Notes under the pieces: generated by a model | The model's input: the letters and a program-made list of their open reading frames with translations, nothing else | Databases searched by the model: none | Told to the model about the DNA's origin: nothing | Source: Mycolicibacterium litorale | GTDB lineage: Bacteria; Actinomycetota; Actinomycetes; Mycobacteriales; Mycobacteriaceae | Direction: 5' to 3' | Assembly (NCBI RefSeq): GCF_010731695.1 | Contig: NZ_AP022586.1 | Location: 4,340,001 to 4,404,000 of the forward strand | DNA length: 64,000 bases | Part shown: positions 25,658-40,176 of the stretch, in pieces | Layout of the letters: each line of letters starts with the position of its first letter | How positions within the stretch are numbered: position 1 is the stretch's first letter | Program-made: the position numbers and the translations under genes

Positions 25658-26985
25658 GCCCCCGCGTCGGCGTCACCCTGTCCGGCCGCTACCGGCTGCA
25701 GCGACTCATCGCCACCGGCGGCATGGGTCAGGTGTGGGAGGCCGTCGACAGCCGCCTGGGCCGCCGCGTCGCGATCAAGGTCCTCAAGGCCGAGTACTCC
25801 ACCGACCCGGAGTTCGTCGAACGGTTCCGCGCCGAGGCGCGCACCGTCGCGATGCTCAACCATCCCGGCATCGCCAGCGTCTACGACTACGGCGAGACCG
25901 ACATGGACGGCGAGGGCCGCACCGCCTATCTGGTGATGGAGCTCGTCAACGGTGAGCCGCTGAACTCCGTGCTGAAGCGCACGGGCCGGCTGTCGCTGCG
26001 GCACGCCCTGGACATGCTCGAGCAGACCGGCCGCGCACTGCAGGTCGCGCACACCGCCGGCCTGGTGCACCGTGACGTGAAGCCCGGCAACATCCTCATC
26101 ACCCCGACCGGCCAGGTGAAGCTCACCGACTTCGGCATCGCCAAGGCCGTGGACGCCGCACCCGTCACCCAGACCGGCATGGTGATGGGCACCGCGCAGT
26201 ACATCGCCCCCGAGCAGGCCCTCGGCCACGACGCGACCGCGGCCAGCGACGTCTACGCGCTCGGCGTCGTCGGCTACGAAGCCGTCTCGGGGAAGCGGCC
26301 TTTCACCGGCGACGGGGCGCTGACGGTGGCGATGAAGCACATCAAGGAGACCCCGCCGCCGCTGCCCGCGGATCTGCCGCCCAACGTGCGCGAGCTCATC
26401 GAGATCACGCTGGTCAAGAACCCCGGCTTGCGGTACCGCTCCGGCGGCCCGTTCGCCGATGCGGTGGCCGCCGTGCGCTCGGGGCGGCGCCCGCCGCGGC
26501 CGAACCAGGCGCCGACCATCGGGCGTGCCACCCCGGCCGCGGTCCCGTCGGCCGCCCAGGCCCGCGCGGCGGCCGACCTGACCGGCCGGGCGCCGGTGAC
26601 CGCCGCTCGTGCCCGCCCGACCGGGGCGATCCACCGGCCGCCCCCGCCGCGGCGCACGTTCTCGTCGGGTCAGCGCGCCCTGCTGTGGGCGGCCGGCGTG
26701 CTGGGCGCGCTGGCGATCGTCATCGCGATCCTGATCGTGCTCAACGCGCAGGATCGCAAGGACCGCGAGGTGCCGCCGCCGACCGTCACCAACACGATCA
26801 CCGAGACCACGCCGTACCAGTCGCCGGCCGCGATGCCCGACCGGCGCTCCGATTGGACCTCCTCCGCCGTCATCGGTCATGGTGGAGACATCTTCGGGAC
26901 AGCCGGTCCCGACGCGGCCGCCGCATCCACGCACCTATGGGCGCTGCCCGCCCCAGCACAGACATGGCTCCGAACACAGACATGA
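25654..26985 (+). CDS. pknA: Ser/Thr protein kinase PknA
   Basis: 443 residues. Complete Hanks-type kinase domain (about 1-275): GGMGQVWEA glycine loop, VAIKVLK lysine, [12 protein letters not shown] catalytic loop, LTDFGIAKA Mg loop and [10 protein letters not shown] activation end. A Pro/Ala-rich juxtamembrane region follows, then one transmembrane helix ([22 protein letters not shown], about 345-367) and a short outside tail without PASTA repeats. PknA controls division and cell shape and also activates PknB. Overlaps pbpA and pknB by 4 bases each. Confidence 0.93.
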   Translation: MSPRVGVTLSGRYRLQRLIATGGMGQVWEAVDSRLGRRVAIKVLKAEYSTDPEFVERFRAEARTVAMLNHPGIASVYDYGETDMDGEGRTAYLVMELVNGEPLNSVLKRTGRLSLRHALDMLEQTGRALQVAHTAGLVHRDVKPGNILITPTGQVKLTDFGIAKAVDAAPVTQTGMVMGTAQYIAPEQALGHDATAASDVYALGVVGYEAVSGKRPFTGDGALTVAMKHIKETPPPLPADLPPNVRELIEITLVKNPGLRYRSGGPFADAVAAVRSGRRPPRPNQAPTIGRATPAAVPSAAQARAAADLTGRAPVTAARARPTGAIHRPPPPRRTFSSGQRALLWAAGVLGALAIVIAILIVLNAQDRKDREVPPPTVTNTITETTPYQSPAAMPDRRSDWTSSAVIGHGGDIFGTAGPDAAAASTHLWALPAPAQTWLRTQT

Positions 26986-28856
26986 CGACCCCACAGCACC
27001 TGTCCGACCGCTACGAACTCGGGGAGATCCTCGGCTTCGGCGGAATGTCGGAAGTCCACCTCGCCCGCGACACGCGGTTGCACCGCGACGTCGCGATCAA
27101 GGTGCTGCGCGCCGACCTCGCCCGGGACCCGAGTTTCTACCTGCGGTTCCGGCGGGAGGCACAGAACGCGGCCGCACTGAACCATCCCGCGATCGTCGCG
27201 GTCTACGACACCGGTGAGGCCGAGACGCCGACCGGACCGCTGCCGTACATCGTGATGGAGTACGTCGACGGCGTCACGCTGCGCGACATCGTGCACACCG
27301 AGGGCCCGATGCCCGCCAAGCGTGCGCTCGAGGTCATCGCCGACGCCTGCCAGGCGCTGAACTTCAGCCACCAGCACGGCACGATCCACCGCGACGTCAA
27401 ACCCGCGAACATCATGATCAGCAAGACCGGCGCGGTGAAGGTGATGGACTTCGGCATCGCCAAGGCGCTGGCCGACGCCAACAGCGTCACCCAGACCGCG
27501 GCCGTGATCGGCACCGCGCAGTACCTGTCGCCCGAGCAGGCCCGCGGCGAGAAGGTCGACGCCCGCTCCGACGTGTACTCGCTGGGCTGTGTGCTCTACG
27601 AACTGCTCACCGGTGAACCGCCGTTCGTCGGCGATTCACCCGTGGCGGTGGCCTACCAGCACGTGCGGGAGGATCCCATCCCGCCGTCGCAGAAGCATGC
27701 CGGCATCACCCCGGATCTCGACGCCGTCGTGCTCAAGGCACTGGCGAAGAACCCCGACAACCGCTACCAGACGGCCGCCGAGCTGCGCGCTGACCTGGTC
27801 CGTGTGCACAGCGGCGAACCGCCCGAGGCGCCGAAGGTGTTCACCGACGCCGAGCGCACGTCGATGCTGGCCGCGGCGCCGCACCCCGACCGCACCGAAC
27901 CGATCTCGCACATGCCGCGGCCGGAGCCGCGCCTCGTCGAGCGCAACCGCGGCGGATCGATCGGCCGCTGGATCGCCGCCGTGGCCGTGCTGGCGGTGCT
28001 CACCGTGGTGGTGGCCGTCGCCATCAACACCTACGGCGGCGACACCCGCGCGGTGCAGGTCCCCGACGTGGCCGGCGAGCTGTCGGCCGAGGCGATCGCC
28101 GAGCTGCAGAACGCCGGGTTCACCGTGCGCACCCAGCAGGAGCCGAACTCCGAGGTGCCGCCGGACCACGTGATCGGCACGTCGCCCGAGGCCAACACCG
28201 AGGCCGACGCCGGCGACGAGATCACCATCAACGTCTCCACCGGTCCTGAGCAGCGCGAGGTGCCCGACGTGAGGTCGCTGACCTACGCCGAAGCCGTGCG
28301 CAAACTCACCGACGCCGGGTTCGGGCGGTTCCGCCAGCAGACCTCGCCGTCGACGCCCGAGCTCAAGGACCGGGTGATGGCCACCAACCCGCCGGCCAAC
28401 CAGACTTCGGCGATCACCAACGAGATCACGATCATCGTGGGCTCCGGCCCCGAGAGCCGCACCGTGCCCGAGGTCGTCGGCCAGACCGTCGACTCGGCCC
28501 AGCAGATCCTCACCGCGTCGGGCTTCCGCAATTCGGTCCCCGCCGAGGTGGACAGCATCGAACCGCGCGGCCAGGTGATCGGCACCAGCCCGCTGGCCGG
28601 GGAGAGCGTGCCGGTGGACACGCTGATCCAGCTTCAGGTCTCGCGCGGCAACCAGTTCGTGATGCCGGATCTGACCGGACAGTTCTGGGCCGACGCGGAG
28701 CCGCGGCTACGGGCGCTGGGCTGGACCGGGGTGCTGGACAAGGGTGGCGACGTGCCGAACAGCGGTCAGCGCACCAACGCCGTCGTCCGGCAGACCCCCG
28801 CCCCGGGTGCCGGGGTGAACTTCGACAGCAGGATCACGCTGAACTTCGCGTCGTAG
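26982..28856 (+). CDS. pknB: PASTA-domain Ser/Thr protein kinase PknB
   Basis: 624 residues. Kinase domain (about 1-275) with [40 protein letters not shown] and [11 protein letters not shown]; one transmembrane helix ([19 protein letters not shown], about 330-350); and four PASTA repeats outside (each opening with a VPDV/VPEV/MPDL-type motif). Essential kinase that senses muropeptides or lipid II and controls cell-wall synthesis (targets include CwlM and MurJ). The ATG at 26982 overlaps the pknA stop. Its last 23 bases overlap the convergent trpG. Confidence 0.94.
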   Translation: MTTPQHLSDRYELGEILGFGGMSEVHLARDTRLHRDVAIKVLRADLARDPSFYLRFRREAQNAAALNHPAIVAVYDTGEAETPTGPLPYIVMEYVDGVTLRDIVHTEGPMPAKRALEVIADACQALNFSHQHGTIHRDVKPANIMISKTGAVKVMDFGIAKALADANSVTQTAAVIGTAQYLSPEQARGEKVDARSDVYSLGCVLYELLTGEPPFVGDSPVAVAYQHVREDPIPPSQKHAGITPDLDAVVLKALAKNPDNRYQTAAELRADLVRVHSGEPPEAPKVFTDAERTSMLAAAPHPDRTEPISHMPRPEPRLVERNRGGSIGRWIAAVAVLAVLTVVVAVAINTYGGDTRAVQVPDVAGELSAEAIAELQNAGFTVRTQQEPNSEVPPDHVIGTSPEANTEADAGDEITINVSTGPEQREVPDVRSLTYAEAVRKLTDAGFGRFRQQTSPSTPELKDRVMATNPPANQTSAITNEITIIVGSGPESRTVPEVVGQTVDSAQQILTASGFRNSVPAEVDSIEPRGQVIGTSPLAGESVPVDTLIQLQVSRGNQFVMPDLTGQFWADAEPRLRALGWTGVLDKGGDVPNSGQRTNAVVRQTPAPGAGVNFDSRITLNFAS

Positions 28857-29520
28857 CAGCGGCCGGGCTGGACTGGATGGCGGTGGCGACCTCGTCCTCG
28901 AGGCGCTGGACGAGCGCTTCGTCCGGGGCGCTGCCGCAGTAGCCGAGCCAGTTGGCCAGCATCCGGTGTCCGCCCTCGGTGAGGATCGACTCGGGGTGGA
29001 ACTGCACGCCGTGGATCGGCAGCTCGGTGTGCCGCACGCCCATGATGACGCCGCCGGGGGTGCGGGCGGTGACCTCGAGTTCGTCGGGCACGGTGTCCGG
29101 CAGGATCGTCAGCGAGTGGTACCGGGTGGCGGTGAAGGGATCGCGAAGGCCCTGCAGCACACCGGCATTGGTGTGATGCACGACGCTGGTCTTGCCGTGC
29201 AGCAGTTCGGGGGCGCGGTCGACGGTGCCGCCGAACGCCACGCCGATCGCCTGGTGGCCGAGGCAGACACCGAGCAGCGGAGTGCCCGCCGCGGCGCACG
29301 CGTGGACCAGGGGGATCGACGCGCCTGCGCGCTCGGGCGTTCCGGGGCCGGGGCTGAGCAGCACACCGTCGAAGTCGTCGGCGGCCTTGGCGATGTCCTC
29401 GTCGCTGTCGAGGCGCTCGTCGTCGTTACGCCACACCGTCACGTCGACCCCGAGTTGTCCGAGGTACTGGACGAGGTTGAACACGAAGCTGTCGTAGTTG
29501 TCGACGACCAAGAACGGCAT
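28834..29520 (-). CDS. trpG: class I glutamine amidotransferase, anthranilate/aminodeoxychorismate synthase component II
   Basis: 228 residues. Triad of class I amidotransferases is present: nucleophile in [12 protein letters not shown], and His/Glu in [21 protein letters not shown] oxyanion region is also seen. It supplies ammonia to TrpE or PabB for anthranilate or p-aminobenzoate synthesis. It matches the gene called trpG (sometimes pabA) next to pknB in mycobacteria; no trpE lies nearby, so the partner must be elsewhere. The C-terminal 30 residues are an Ala/Ser-rich extension that overlaps the 3' end of pknB on the other strand. Confidence 0.88.
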   Translation of the reverse strand: MPFLVVDNYDSFVFNLVQYLGQLGVDVTVWRNDDERLDSDEDIAKAADDFDGVLLSPGPGTPERAGASIPLVHACAAAGTPLLGVCLGHQAIGVAFGGTVDRAPELLHGKTSVVHHTNAGVLQGLRDPFTATRYHSLTILPDTVPDELEVTARTPGGVIMGVRHTELPIHGVQFHPESILTEGGHRMLANWLGYCGSAPDEALVQRLEDEVATAIQSSPAAATTRSSA

Positions 29521-29564
29521 TCGGCCAGGTTACATGCGGTGCCGAGGTGCGGCGCCGCGGCGGA

Positions 29565-30401
29565 TCAGTACCCGAGCGGCCCGATCGGCTTGGCGTACTG
29601 CATGCGGACGGGTTCGGAGTGCCCGACGAGTTCCACCTCGGCGCGCGGTTCCTCGGTGTAGCCGAGGCCGAAGCGCACCACGTACTGCTTGTACAGCGAC
29701 ACCAGGGGAGAGGCCGACAGCGCCGCCTGCATCGCGGCGGTGTCGCCGACGGCGGTGATCACATACGGCGGACTGTAGGTGCGGCCGTTGAGCAGCAGTG
29801 TGTTGCCGACGCAGCGTGGGGCCGAGGTGGCGATGATGCGCTGATCCTGCATCTGGACGCCTTCGGCGCCTGCGCTCCACAGCGCGTTGAGCACACCCTG
29901 GATGTCTTGCTGGTGGACCACCAGGTCGTCGGGGGAGGCGTCCCTGGGGAACCGGCCCTCGGCGTCACGCTGGGCGTCGTTGAGGGTGACGACCAGTCCC
30001 GGGCCCTTCACCGGGTCCAGGCCGGCGTCGACGGCCAGTGCGGCGGAGCGGTCGGTGATCGCGGTCAGCGCCGCGTCCGTGCCGGGGGAGTCCCCGTGGT
30101 GACCGTCGACGGCCGCGGACATCTGATCGCGTTCGGCGCCCAGCCGGTCGACGGACTGCTGGGTCTCGCGGACGAGGTCGACGAGCCGGGGGGCGTCGCT
30201 GCGGCGGATCTCGTCGCCGCCGGAGACTCCGTGGGTGGCGGCCAGCAACAGCCCGGCGGCCAGACACACCAGCGGCACCCCGAAACGCCACGCCGAGCGG
30301 CGCCCGGCCGGCGCGCGCGCCGGCGCCGCGGGGGCCGCCGTCTCCGTGGGCGGCGTTTCCCCAGCGGGTCCTACGTTAGGCTCAGGGGGCATCTGCACCA
30401 T
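29565..30401 (-). CDS. DUF881 family membrane-anchored protein
   Basis: 278 residues. A Pro/Ala-rich cytosolic lead, one transmembrane helix ([20 protein letters not shown], about 40-60), a short coiled segment ([21 protein letters not shown]) and the DUF881 core ([13 protein letters not shown] to [17 protein letters not shown]). Homologue of the gene between trpG and crgA in M. tuberculosis (Rv0012). DUF881 proteins sit near division genes in actinobacteria but their function is not established. An internal Met four codons in is an alternative start. Confidence 0.82.
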   Translation of the reverse strand: MVQMPPEPNVGPAGETPPTETAAPAAPARAPAGRRSAWRFGVPLVCLAAGLLLAATHGVSGGDEIRRSDAPRLVDLVRETQQSVDRLGAERDQMSAAVDGHHGDSPGTDAALTAITDRSAALAVDAGLDPVKGPGLVVTLNDAQRDAEGRFPRDASPDDLVVHQQDIQGVLNALWSAGAEGVQMQDQRIIATSAPRCVGNTLLLNGRTYSPPYVITAVGDTAAMQAALSASPLVSLYKQYVVRFGLGYTEEPRAEVELVGHSEPVRMQYAKPIGPLGY

Positions 30402-30467
30402 CGTCGCATTGAGAGGCCGGTCTGCGCACCGGTGGACGTGCGACGCCGACAGCCTCCGAAGGTGACC

Positions 30468-30752
30468 ATGCCCAAGTCGAAAGTCCGTAAGAAGAACGAC
30501 TTCACCATCAGCCCGGTGAGCCGGACTCCGGTGAAGGTGAAGGCCGGACCGTCCAGCGTGTGGTTCGTCGTGCTCTTCGTCGGGCTGATGCTCATCGGAT
30601 TGATCTGGCTACTGGTTTTCCAGCTGGCCGCAACCAATCCGGTCGACTCGCCGAGCCTGCTGCAATGGATGGCCGACCTCGGACCGTGGAACTACGCCAT
30701 CGCGTTTGCCTTCATGATCACCGGACTTTTGCTCACGATGCGTTGGCGCTGA
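30468..30752 (+). CDS. crgA: cell division protein CrgA
   Basis: 94 residues. Basic N-terminus ([12 protein letters not shown]), then two transmembrane helices ([21 protein letters not shown] and [18 protein letters not shown]) joined by a short outside loop, the CrgA topology. CrgA helps assemble the divisome, contacting FtsZ, FtsQ, FtsI, PbpA and CwsA. The ATG at 30468 has gaaggtgacc before it. It is transcribed away from the DUF881 gene; a TAGGCT at 30377-30382 inside the start of that gene could be its -10 box. Confidence 0.93.
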   Translation: MPKSKVRKKNDFTISPVSRTPVKVKAGPSSVWFVVLFVGLMLIGLIWLLVFQLAATNPVDSPSLLQWMADLGPWNYAIAFAFMITGLLLTMRWR

Positions 30753-30827
30753 GCCGCGCAACCGGCGAGATGAATTCATTTCGCGGACGGCTGGCGAACG
30801 TCTCAGCAACGCCGGGATATGCCAATC

Positions 30828-30843
30828 ACATCGGTGTAGTTCA
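30828..30843. repeat. 16-bp element shared with 47519-47534
   Basis: ACATCGGTGTAGTTCA occurs identically here, upstream of the PH-domain gene, and at 47519-47534, upstream of rsmG. Both copies are intergenic and read in the same direction relative to a downstream plus-strand gene. The core TACA/ACA-N4-TGTA is nearly palindromic. Confidence 0.5.
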
Positions 30844-30863
30844 TCCCCATTGGGGATAGCACT

Positions 30864-30872
30864 TGTGGATAA
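30864..30872 (-). promoter_or_regulatory. isolated perfect DnaA-box sequence
   Basis: TGTGGATAA is the reverse complement of the consensus DnaA box TTATCCACA. It lies about 40 bases before the PH-domain gene start. A single 9-mer can occur by chance. Confidence 0.4.
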
Positions 30873-30907
30873 CCTCATCAGCAGCGGTAAAAGGGTGTGC
30901 AGAACGC

Positions 30908-31327
30908 GTGCAGCAAACTGAGTGGAGCCCGTCCCCGCTGGGAATCGCAGGTTGCGGGCTCGTGGGCCTGGTGATGGCTATCGCTTCTGTGATGGTTGTC
31001 ACAGAGGCCCCGGGGCGACTTCTCACCGGCATTGCCGCAGTGGGATTGATCACGTTTGCAATCATGTCGTGGCGGGCAAGACCAAAGCTGGCAATCACAG
31101 CCGAGGGCGTCGCGGTCCGCGGCTGGTTCAGCACCCGTGTCCTCACCCGCGCGGACGTCAAGCTCGTCCGGATCACCGAATTCCGTCGGCTCGCGCGCAA
31201 GATGCGGCTACTGGAGATCGAGACGACCGACGACGGGCTGCACGTGCTGACCCGCTGGGATCTGGGCGCCGACCCCCTCGACGTACTCGACGCCCTCACC
31301 GCGGCCGGATACACCGGCGCGCAGTGA
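30908..31327 (+). CDS. PH-domain (bPH) membrane protein
   Basis: 139 residues. Two adjoining transmembrane helices (LGIAGCGLVGLVMAIASVMVV and RLLTGIAAVGLITFAIMSW), then a bacterial pleckstrin-homology-like domain (LAITAEGVAVRGWFSTRVLTR, then VRITEFRR). Homologue of Rv0010c, located between crgA and ppiA as in M. tuberculosis. Function unknown; probably membrane-associated. I chose the GTG at 30908 (aaaaggg 13-18 bases upstream); an in-frame TTG at 30863 would add 15 unconserved-looking residues and overlap the DnaA-like box. Confidence 0.72.
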   Translation: MQQTEWSPSPLGIAGCGLVGLVMAIASVMVVTEAPGRLLTGIAAVGLITFAIMSWRARPKLAITAEGVAVRGWFSTRVLTRADVKLVRITEFRRLARKMRLLEIETTDDGLHVLTRWDLGADPLDVLDALTAAGYTGAQ

Positions 31328-31348
31328 AGGCGTCGTCAGTTCAGTAGG

Positions 31349-31876
31349 TCAGGAAATGGTGACCGATTCGATGACCACCGGATCGGTGGGGCGGTCGTTG
31401 CGGTCGGTCGCGGTGGAGGCGATCTCGTCGACCACCTTCTGTGAATCCGGATCGACGACCTCACCGAAGATGGTGTGCCGGCGGTTGAGGTGCGGGGTCT
31501 GGCCGACGGTGATGAAGAACTGCGACCCGTTCGTGCCCGGGCCGGCGTTGGCCATCGCGAGCAGGTAGGGCTTGTCGAACTGCAGCTCGGGGTGGAACTC
31601 GTCGGCGAACTGGTAGCCCGGCCCGCCGCGGCCGGTTCCGGTCGGATCGCCGCCCTGGATCATGAATCCGGCGATGACACGGTGGAACACCGCACCGTCG
31701 TAGAACGGGCCCGACGTGCTGCCGGAGGCGTTCTCGCCCTTGTAGTCCTTCGTGCCCTGCGCGAGTCCGACGAAATTCGACACCGTCTTGGGTGCATGAT
31801 TTCCGAACAGGGCGATCTTGATGTCGCCACGATTGGTGTGGAGGGTGGCCGTCGCGGTCTGAATGGGGCTCGTCAC
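31349..31876 (-). CDS. ppiA: cyclophilin-type peptidyl-prolyl isomerase PpiA
   Basis: 175 residues, one complete cyclophilin domain: [19 protein letters not shown] (catalytic Arg and surrounding loop), [16 protein letters not shown] and [11 protein letters not shown]. No signal peptide, so cytoplasmic. Catalyses cis-trans isomerisation of X-Pro bonds; matches Rv0009. GTG start; the stop is 21 bases from the convergent PH-domain gene stop. Confidence 0.92.
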   Translation of the reverse strand: MTSPIQTATATLHTNRGDIKIALFGNHAPKTVSNFVGLAQGTKDYKGENASGSTSGPFYDGAVFHRVIAGFMIQGGDPTGTGRGGPGYQFADEFHPELQFDKPYLLAMANAGPGTNGSQFFITVGQTPHLNRRHTIFGEVVDPDSQKVVDEIASTATDRNDRPTDPVVIESVTIS

Positions 31877-31973
31877 GGGATGTCAGTGTGCCATCGCACC
31901 GATAGCGCGCCGACACCGCACCCGTGATGGCAGGCTGGAGCCACCCATCGGACTGCCGCGAAAGAGGTAACGC

Positions 31974-32408
31974 ATGACCCTGACCCCCCTGACGCCCCTG
32001 ACTCCCCGGCAGCGGTTGGCCCGCGGCTTGAAGTACACCGCCGTCGGCCCCGTCGACGTCACGCGCGGTGCGCTCGGGGTGGGCGTCGAGTTGGGTAGGG
32101 ACTCAGCACAGGCGACCGCGGCGGAACTGCGCAGGCGCTACCGCAAGGGGCAGCTGCGCCGGGAACTGGCCGGCGCGCAGGAGACCCTCGTGCGCGAGCT
32201 GACGGCCGTCCAGGAGGCGGTGAGCAGCCTGCCGGACGCCCGCAACGCCGGCCGCACCCGCAACCGCCGCCGCAAGCGCCTGCTGACCGTCGGGGTGGGT
32301 GTCGGCGTGCTGGCCGTGGGTGCGGTGACGTTCTCGATCGTGCGGCGCTCGATGAAACCCGAGCCCTCGCCGCTGCCGCCGAGTGTGGAAGTCACGCCGA
32401 AGCCCTGA
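31974..32408 (+). CDS. cwsA: cell wall synthesis protein CwsA
   Basis: 144 residues. An N-terminal amphipathic part (RLARGLKYTAVGPVDVTRGALG) and a coiled Arg/Glu-rich middle, then one transmembrane helix (RLLTVGVGVGVLAVGAVTFSIV, about 104-126) and a short Pro-rich outside tail. Same position (ppiA - cwsA - tRNA-Ala) and length as Rv0008c. CwsA interacts with CrgA and Wag31 to keep polar growth and division in order. Start ATG has gaaagagg upstream. Confidence 0.85.
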   Translation: MTLTPLTPLTPRQRLARGLKYTAVGPVDVTRGALGVGVELGRDSAQATAAELRRRYRKGQLRRELAGAQETLVRELTAVQEAVSSLPDARNAGRTRNRRRKRLLTVGVGVGVLAVGAVTFSIVRRSMKPEPSPLPPSVEVTPKP

Positions 32409-32437
32409 CGGGGCCTGCGCGCGCTGGAAAAGGGGAG

Positions 32438-32510
32438 TGGAGCCTAGGAGATTCGAACTCCTGACATCTGCCTTGCAAAGGCAGCGCTCTACCAACTGAG
32501 CTAAGGCCCC
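32438..32510 (-). tRNA. tRNA-Ala (TGC)
   Basis: Minus-strand 73-nt cloverleaf. Acceptor GGGGCCT / AGGCTCC, D-arm TAGCTCAGTTGGTAGAG, anticodon stem CTGCC/GGCAG with loop TTTGCAA (anticodon TGC), T-arm GTTCGAATC, discriminator A. CCA not encoded. Paired with tRNA-Ile 160 bases away, as in other mycobacteria near gyrA. Confidence 0.92.
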
Positions 32511-32517
32511 TCGCGGG

Positions 32518-32622
32518 TCAGGCTGAGTGTTCGTCCAGCGCGTGCCACACCTCGGGGCCGTGCCGTGACCGCCACACCAGAACCGACACGCCCACCGCGG
32601 CGAGCACCAGAACGAATCGCAC
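32518..32622 (-). CDS. 34-residue single-helix protein, DLW-39-like
   Basis: A tiny gene between tRNA-Ile and tRNA-Ala. The GTG start is preceded by a strong gaaggggg ribosome site 4-5 bases away. The product begins VRFVLVLAAVGVSVLVWRSR, a membrane helix ending in basic residues, followed by HGPEVWHALDEHSA. Actinobacteria carry a short 'DLW-39 family' protein at this place, with a helix and then a conserved Asp-Leu-Trp motif; here the motif would be Glu-Val-Trp. Function unknown. The call rests on position, ribosome site and layout. Confidence 0.55.
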   Translation of the reverse strand: MRFVLVLAAVGVSVLVWRSRHGPEVWHALDEHSA

Positions 32623-32671
32623 GGTGCCCCCTTCCCGTGGGCGCGGCCGGTGTGACGACCAGCCTGTCCAG

Positions 32672-32745
32672 TGGGCCTAGGAGGACTCGAACCTCCGACC
32701 TCTTCGTTATCAGCGAAGCGCTCTAACCGCCTGAGCTATAGGCCC
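32672..32745 (-). tRNA. tRNA-Ile (GAT)
   Basis: Minus-strand 74-nt cloverleaf. Acceptor GGGCCTA / TAGGCCC, D-arm TAGCTCAGGCGGTTAGAG, anticodon loop CTGATAA with anticodon GAT, T-arm GTTCGAGTC, discriminator A. CCA not encoded. Confidence 0.92.
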
Positions 32746-32804
32746 TTAAGTCGCATACGGACGAGCAGCGAGATTACCGTAACCGCGCCTCTGTCCCCAA
32801 ATCC

Positions 32805-33650
32805 CTAGTCGCGGTCGGCCAGCGTGACCTCGACACCGCCCACGAGGTCGGTGGTGAGGTTGTAGATGAACGCCCCCGCTGTCGCCATCGCGGTGAGGAT
32901 CACGATGTTGACCAGACCGATCAGCGCCGCGCCGCCGAAGATGGTGCCGCTGGACACCAACTCACCGCCGCCGCCGCCGCTCGTGCTGGTCAGCAGGTCG
33001 CCGACGTTGCTGTTGAGCTTGTCCCACACGCCCATGCCGCCGAGGACCAGGTAGAGGAACGCCACCGCGATCATCCACACGAAGAACAACGCCACCGACA
33101 GCACGAGCGACACCTTCAGCGCGCTCCACGGATCGACGCGGCGGATCTGCATGCTGGCGCGGACCGGTCCGCGCGCGGGCCGGTGGCCCACCTGGGTGCG
33201 CGGTGCGGACGCTGACCGGGACGGCGGCTCGGTACTCGGCCGTTCACCCGCGGGCTTGCGCTGCGGCGGACGCGGCACCGGGCCGGACAGATCCGGCAGC
33301 TCGCTGGCGTACGCCTCGGGCCGCGGCGCCTCGGTGGTCCGCACGGGCGCGGCCGGCGCGTGCGTCTCCTCGGTGGGAGCCGAACCGCTCACCGGAAACC
33401 TGCTGGTGTTCCTGGCCTCGGCGCCCGGCGCGTGCGCCGGGGATCCGCTGCGCGCCGGCTCGGGACGGGCCGGGCCGCCCTGCGGCGGGCGGCTGGGACG
33501 GCCACGCTGCCACGGCGGGACGTCCCCGCCCTCGGTTCCCACCCGGCCGGCCGAGCCGTTGTCGCGGCCCGCGCCCGGCGCGGGGGAGCCGTTACCGCCC
33601 CCGGGGCTTTCGCCTCCGCGCGGGAATCCCGGCTCGTTCGGTGCACTCAC
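32805..33650 (-). CDS. DUF3566 transmembrane protein
   Basis: 281 residues. A long disordered Pro/Gly/Ser/Arg-rich N-terminus (about 1-165), then the DUF3566 domain: [20 protein letters not shown], a first helix ([21 protein letters not shown]), a loop with LNSNVGDLL, and a second helix ([21 protein letters not shown]) ending in [13 protein letters not shown]. Always found just after gyrA in actinobacteria (Rv0007). The disordered N-terminus is rich in Thr and Ser and may be phosphorylated. Function unknown. GTG start is 17 bases after the gyrA stop. Confidence 0.85.
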   Translation of the reverse strand: MSAPNEPGFPRGGESPGGGNGSPAPGAGRDNGSAGRVGTEGGDVPPWQRGRPSRPPQGGPARPEPARSGSPAHAPGAEARNTSRFPVSGSAPTEETHAPAAPVRTTEAPRPEAYASELPDLSGPVPRPPQRKPAGERPSTEPPSRSASAPRTQVGHRPARGPVRASMQIRRVDPWSALKVSLVLSVALFFVWMIAVAFLYLVLGGMGVWDKLNSNVGDLLTSTSGGGGGELVSSGTIFGGAALIGLVNIVILTAMATAGAFIYNLTTDLVGGVEVTLADRD

Positions 33651-33667
33651 CTACGGCTCCTCACTGA

Positions 33668-36178
<2,511 letters not shown>

Positions 36179-36206
36179 CGATGAGTCCTATGAATCGGTC
36201 GGACGT

Positions 36207-38351
<2,145 letters not shown>

Positions 38352-38455
38352 CTATCCGCGCCGTGCGCGGAATTTCTCGAACTTCGGTGCGTCCAGACGC
38401 TTGAGGACTGGGCTGGGGCACGCCTGGCGGCTCTCAGCCCACTGTCGGGGACGAC

Positions 38456-39019
38456 TCATCCGTACGTATCACGGGGCCCGCGGCCGGCGATGTGGTAGCG
38501 GCCCTTACGCCAGGACGGCGCCGTCGGGCCGGTGATCTTCAGCGAAGTGACCACCCCGTCGCCGACGGCCGCGGCGATTTTGGCCAACAGCTGTGCCTGC
38601 ACCATCCGCAGCTGCGTCGCCCACGCGGTGGATTCCGCCGCCACCGTGAGTACGCCCTCCCGCAGGGTCGACGGTGTGGCGTGCTCGGCGATCTGCTCGC
38701 CGACCACGGTCGCCCACTGACCGAACACCGCACCCTCGGCCACCCGCGGCGACCAGCCACGGCTGCGGGCGAGGTCGCGGGTCGCCGCGCCGAGTGTCTG
38801 GGGATCGCGCGAATCCGGCCCCGGGCCCGACCAGGTGCGGCGCCGGCCGGTGCCCGCGACGCGGCGGGCGGGCGACGAGGTACGCCCGCGGCCGACGTCC
38901 TTGCCCTGGCTGCGCGCCGCGCCCCGCGCTTCCTCCAGGGTCCGCCGCACCAGGTCCATACCCTTGAGATCCGCCAGATGGGCCGGCGGCCCGGTCGGGT
39001 TGTCGTCGTCGTCGCTCAT
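38456..39019 (-). CDS. dciA: DciA-like (DUF721) helicase-loading protein
   Basis: 187 residues. The N-terminal 85 residues are charged and disordered ([16 protein letters not shown] and following). The C-terminal DUF721/DciA domain runs from [18 protein letters not shown] to [12 protein letters not shown], ending [15 protein letters not shown]. Same place as Rv0004 between recF and gyrB. DciA proteins bind and help load the replicative helicase DnaB in bacteria that lack DnaC. The ATG overlaps the recF stop by 4 bases. Confidence 0.85.
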   Translation of the reverse strand: MSDDDDNPTGPPAHLADLKGMDLVRRTLEEARGAARSQGKDVGRGRTSSPARRVAGTGRRRTWSGPGPDSRDPQTLGAATRDLARSRGWSPRVAEGAVFGQWATVVGEQIAEHATPSTLREGVLTVAAESTAWATQLRMVQAQLLAKIAAAVGDGVVTSLKITGPTAPSWRKGRYHIAGRGPRDTYG

Positions 39020-40158
39020 GCCTCCACCATCGATACGCGCCCGTCCTCACCGTCGTGCATGCGGATCATGATCCGGCGGGCATCCCAGTCCGCCGGGATG
39101 TCCTCTTCCACCGCCGCGGTCACCAACACCTGTTCGGCCGACGCGGCCACCTGCGCCAGCGCGCGGCGGCGCGCGGCATCCAGTTCGGCGAACACATCGT
39201 CGAGCAACAGCACCGGATCGCTGCCCTCGGTGCGGAGCAGTTCGTAGGCGGCCAGCCGCAGCGCCAACGCCATGGACCACGATTCCCCGTGGCTGGCATA
39301 GCCTTTCGTCATCTGATCACCGAGTTTGAGCTCGAGGTCGTCACGGTGGGGCCCGACCAGGCACACTCCGCGTTCGAGTTCGGCGTCGCGTTTGCGCGCC
39401 ATCGCATCGAGCAGCGCGGCCTCGTAGTACTCCGCGCTCACGTCGTCGTCGGCGTCGATGCTGGTGCGGTACCGGATCCCCGCCGGCCGTGAGCCGGGTG
39501 CCAGTAACTGGTAGGCCTTCTCGACCTCCGGCGCCACGTCATGGACGAGTTCGGCGCGCGCCGCCATCAACTGGGCACCGTGCTCGGCGAGGTGACCGTC
39601 CCAGACGTCGAGGGTGTCGAGCACGCTGCGGTCTCCGCGGTAGCGGGCGGCCGCGGCGCTCTTCAGCAGCGCGGTGCGCTGCCGGACCACGCGGTCGTAA
39701 TCCGCGCGCACCCCGGCGATGCGCGGGCGGCGTGTGGTGGCCAGGTCGTCGAGATACCGGCGGCGTTCCCCCGGGTCGCCGCGGACCAGCGCAAGGTCTT
39801 CGGGCGCGAAGAGCACCGCCCGCAGCACCCCGAGCACCTCGCGGGGGCTGCGGACCGGGGACCGGTTGAGCCGGGCCTTGTTCGCGCGGCCGGTGGTGAT
39901 CTCCAGATCGACCGCCAGTTCGCGGCTCTCGTTCACGACGATGGTGGAGACCACCGCCCGTGGCGCACCCTCCCGGATGAGCGGCGCGTCGGAAGCCACC
40001 CGGTGCGACCCGAGCGTTGACGAATACCACAGCGCCTCAACAAGATTGGTTTTCCCGAAGCCGTTCGGTCCGACGAACACGGTACGGCCCGGCTCCAGTT
40101 CCAGATCGGCGCGCGCCCAGGACCGGAAGTCGGTCAGCGTCAGGTGCCGGACGAACAC
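39016..40158 (-). CDS. recF: DNA replication/repair protein RecF
   Basis: 380 residues. SMC/ABC-like ATPase: Walker [15 protein letters not shown] (31-44 region), ABC signature near [20 protein letters not shown], and Walker [17 protein letters not shown]. It loads or stabilises RecA at gaps and helps restart forks. The N-terminus [20 protein letters not shown] is canonical. GTG start; it lies 18 bases after gnd and is coupled to dciA. Confidence 0.95.
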   Translation of the reverse strand: MFVRHLTLTDFRSWARADLELEPGRTVFVGPNGFGKTNLVEALWYSSTLGSHRVASDAPLIREGAPRAVVSTIVVNESRELAVDLEITTGRANKARLNRSPVRSPREVLGVLRAVLFAPEDLALVRGDPGERRRYLDDLATTRRPRIAGVRADYDRVVRQRTALLKSAAAARYRGDRSVLDTLDVWDGHLAEHGAQLMAARAELVHDVAPEVEKAYQLLAPGSRPAGIRYRTSIDADDDVSAEYYEAALLDAMARKRDAELERGVCLVGPHRDDLELKLGDQMTKGYASHGESWSMALALRLAAYELLRTEGSDPVLLLDDVFAELDAARRRALAQVAASAEQVLVTAAVEEDIPADWDARRIMIRMHDGEDGRVSMVEA

Positions 40159-40176
40159 GTCACTCGCTCCTCGCGG

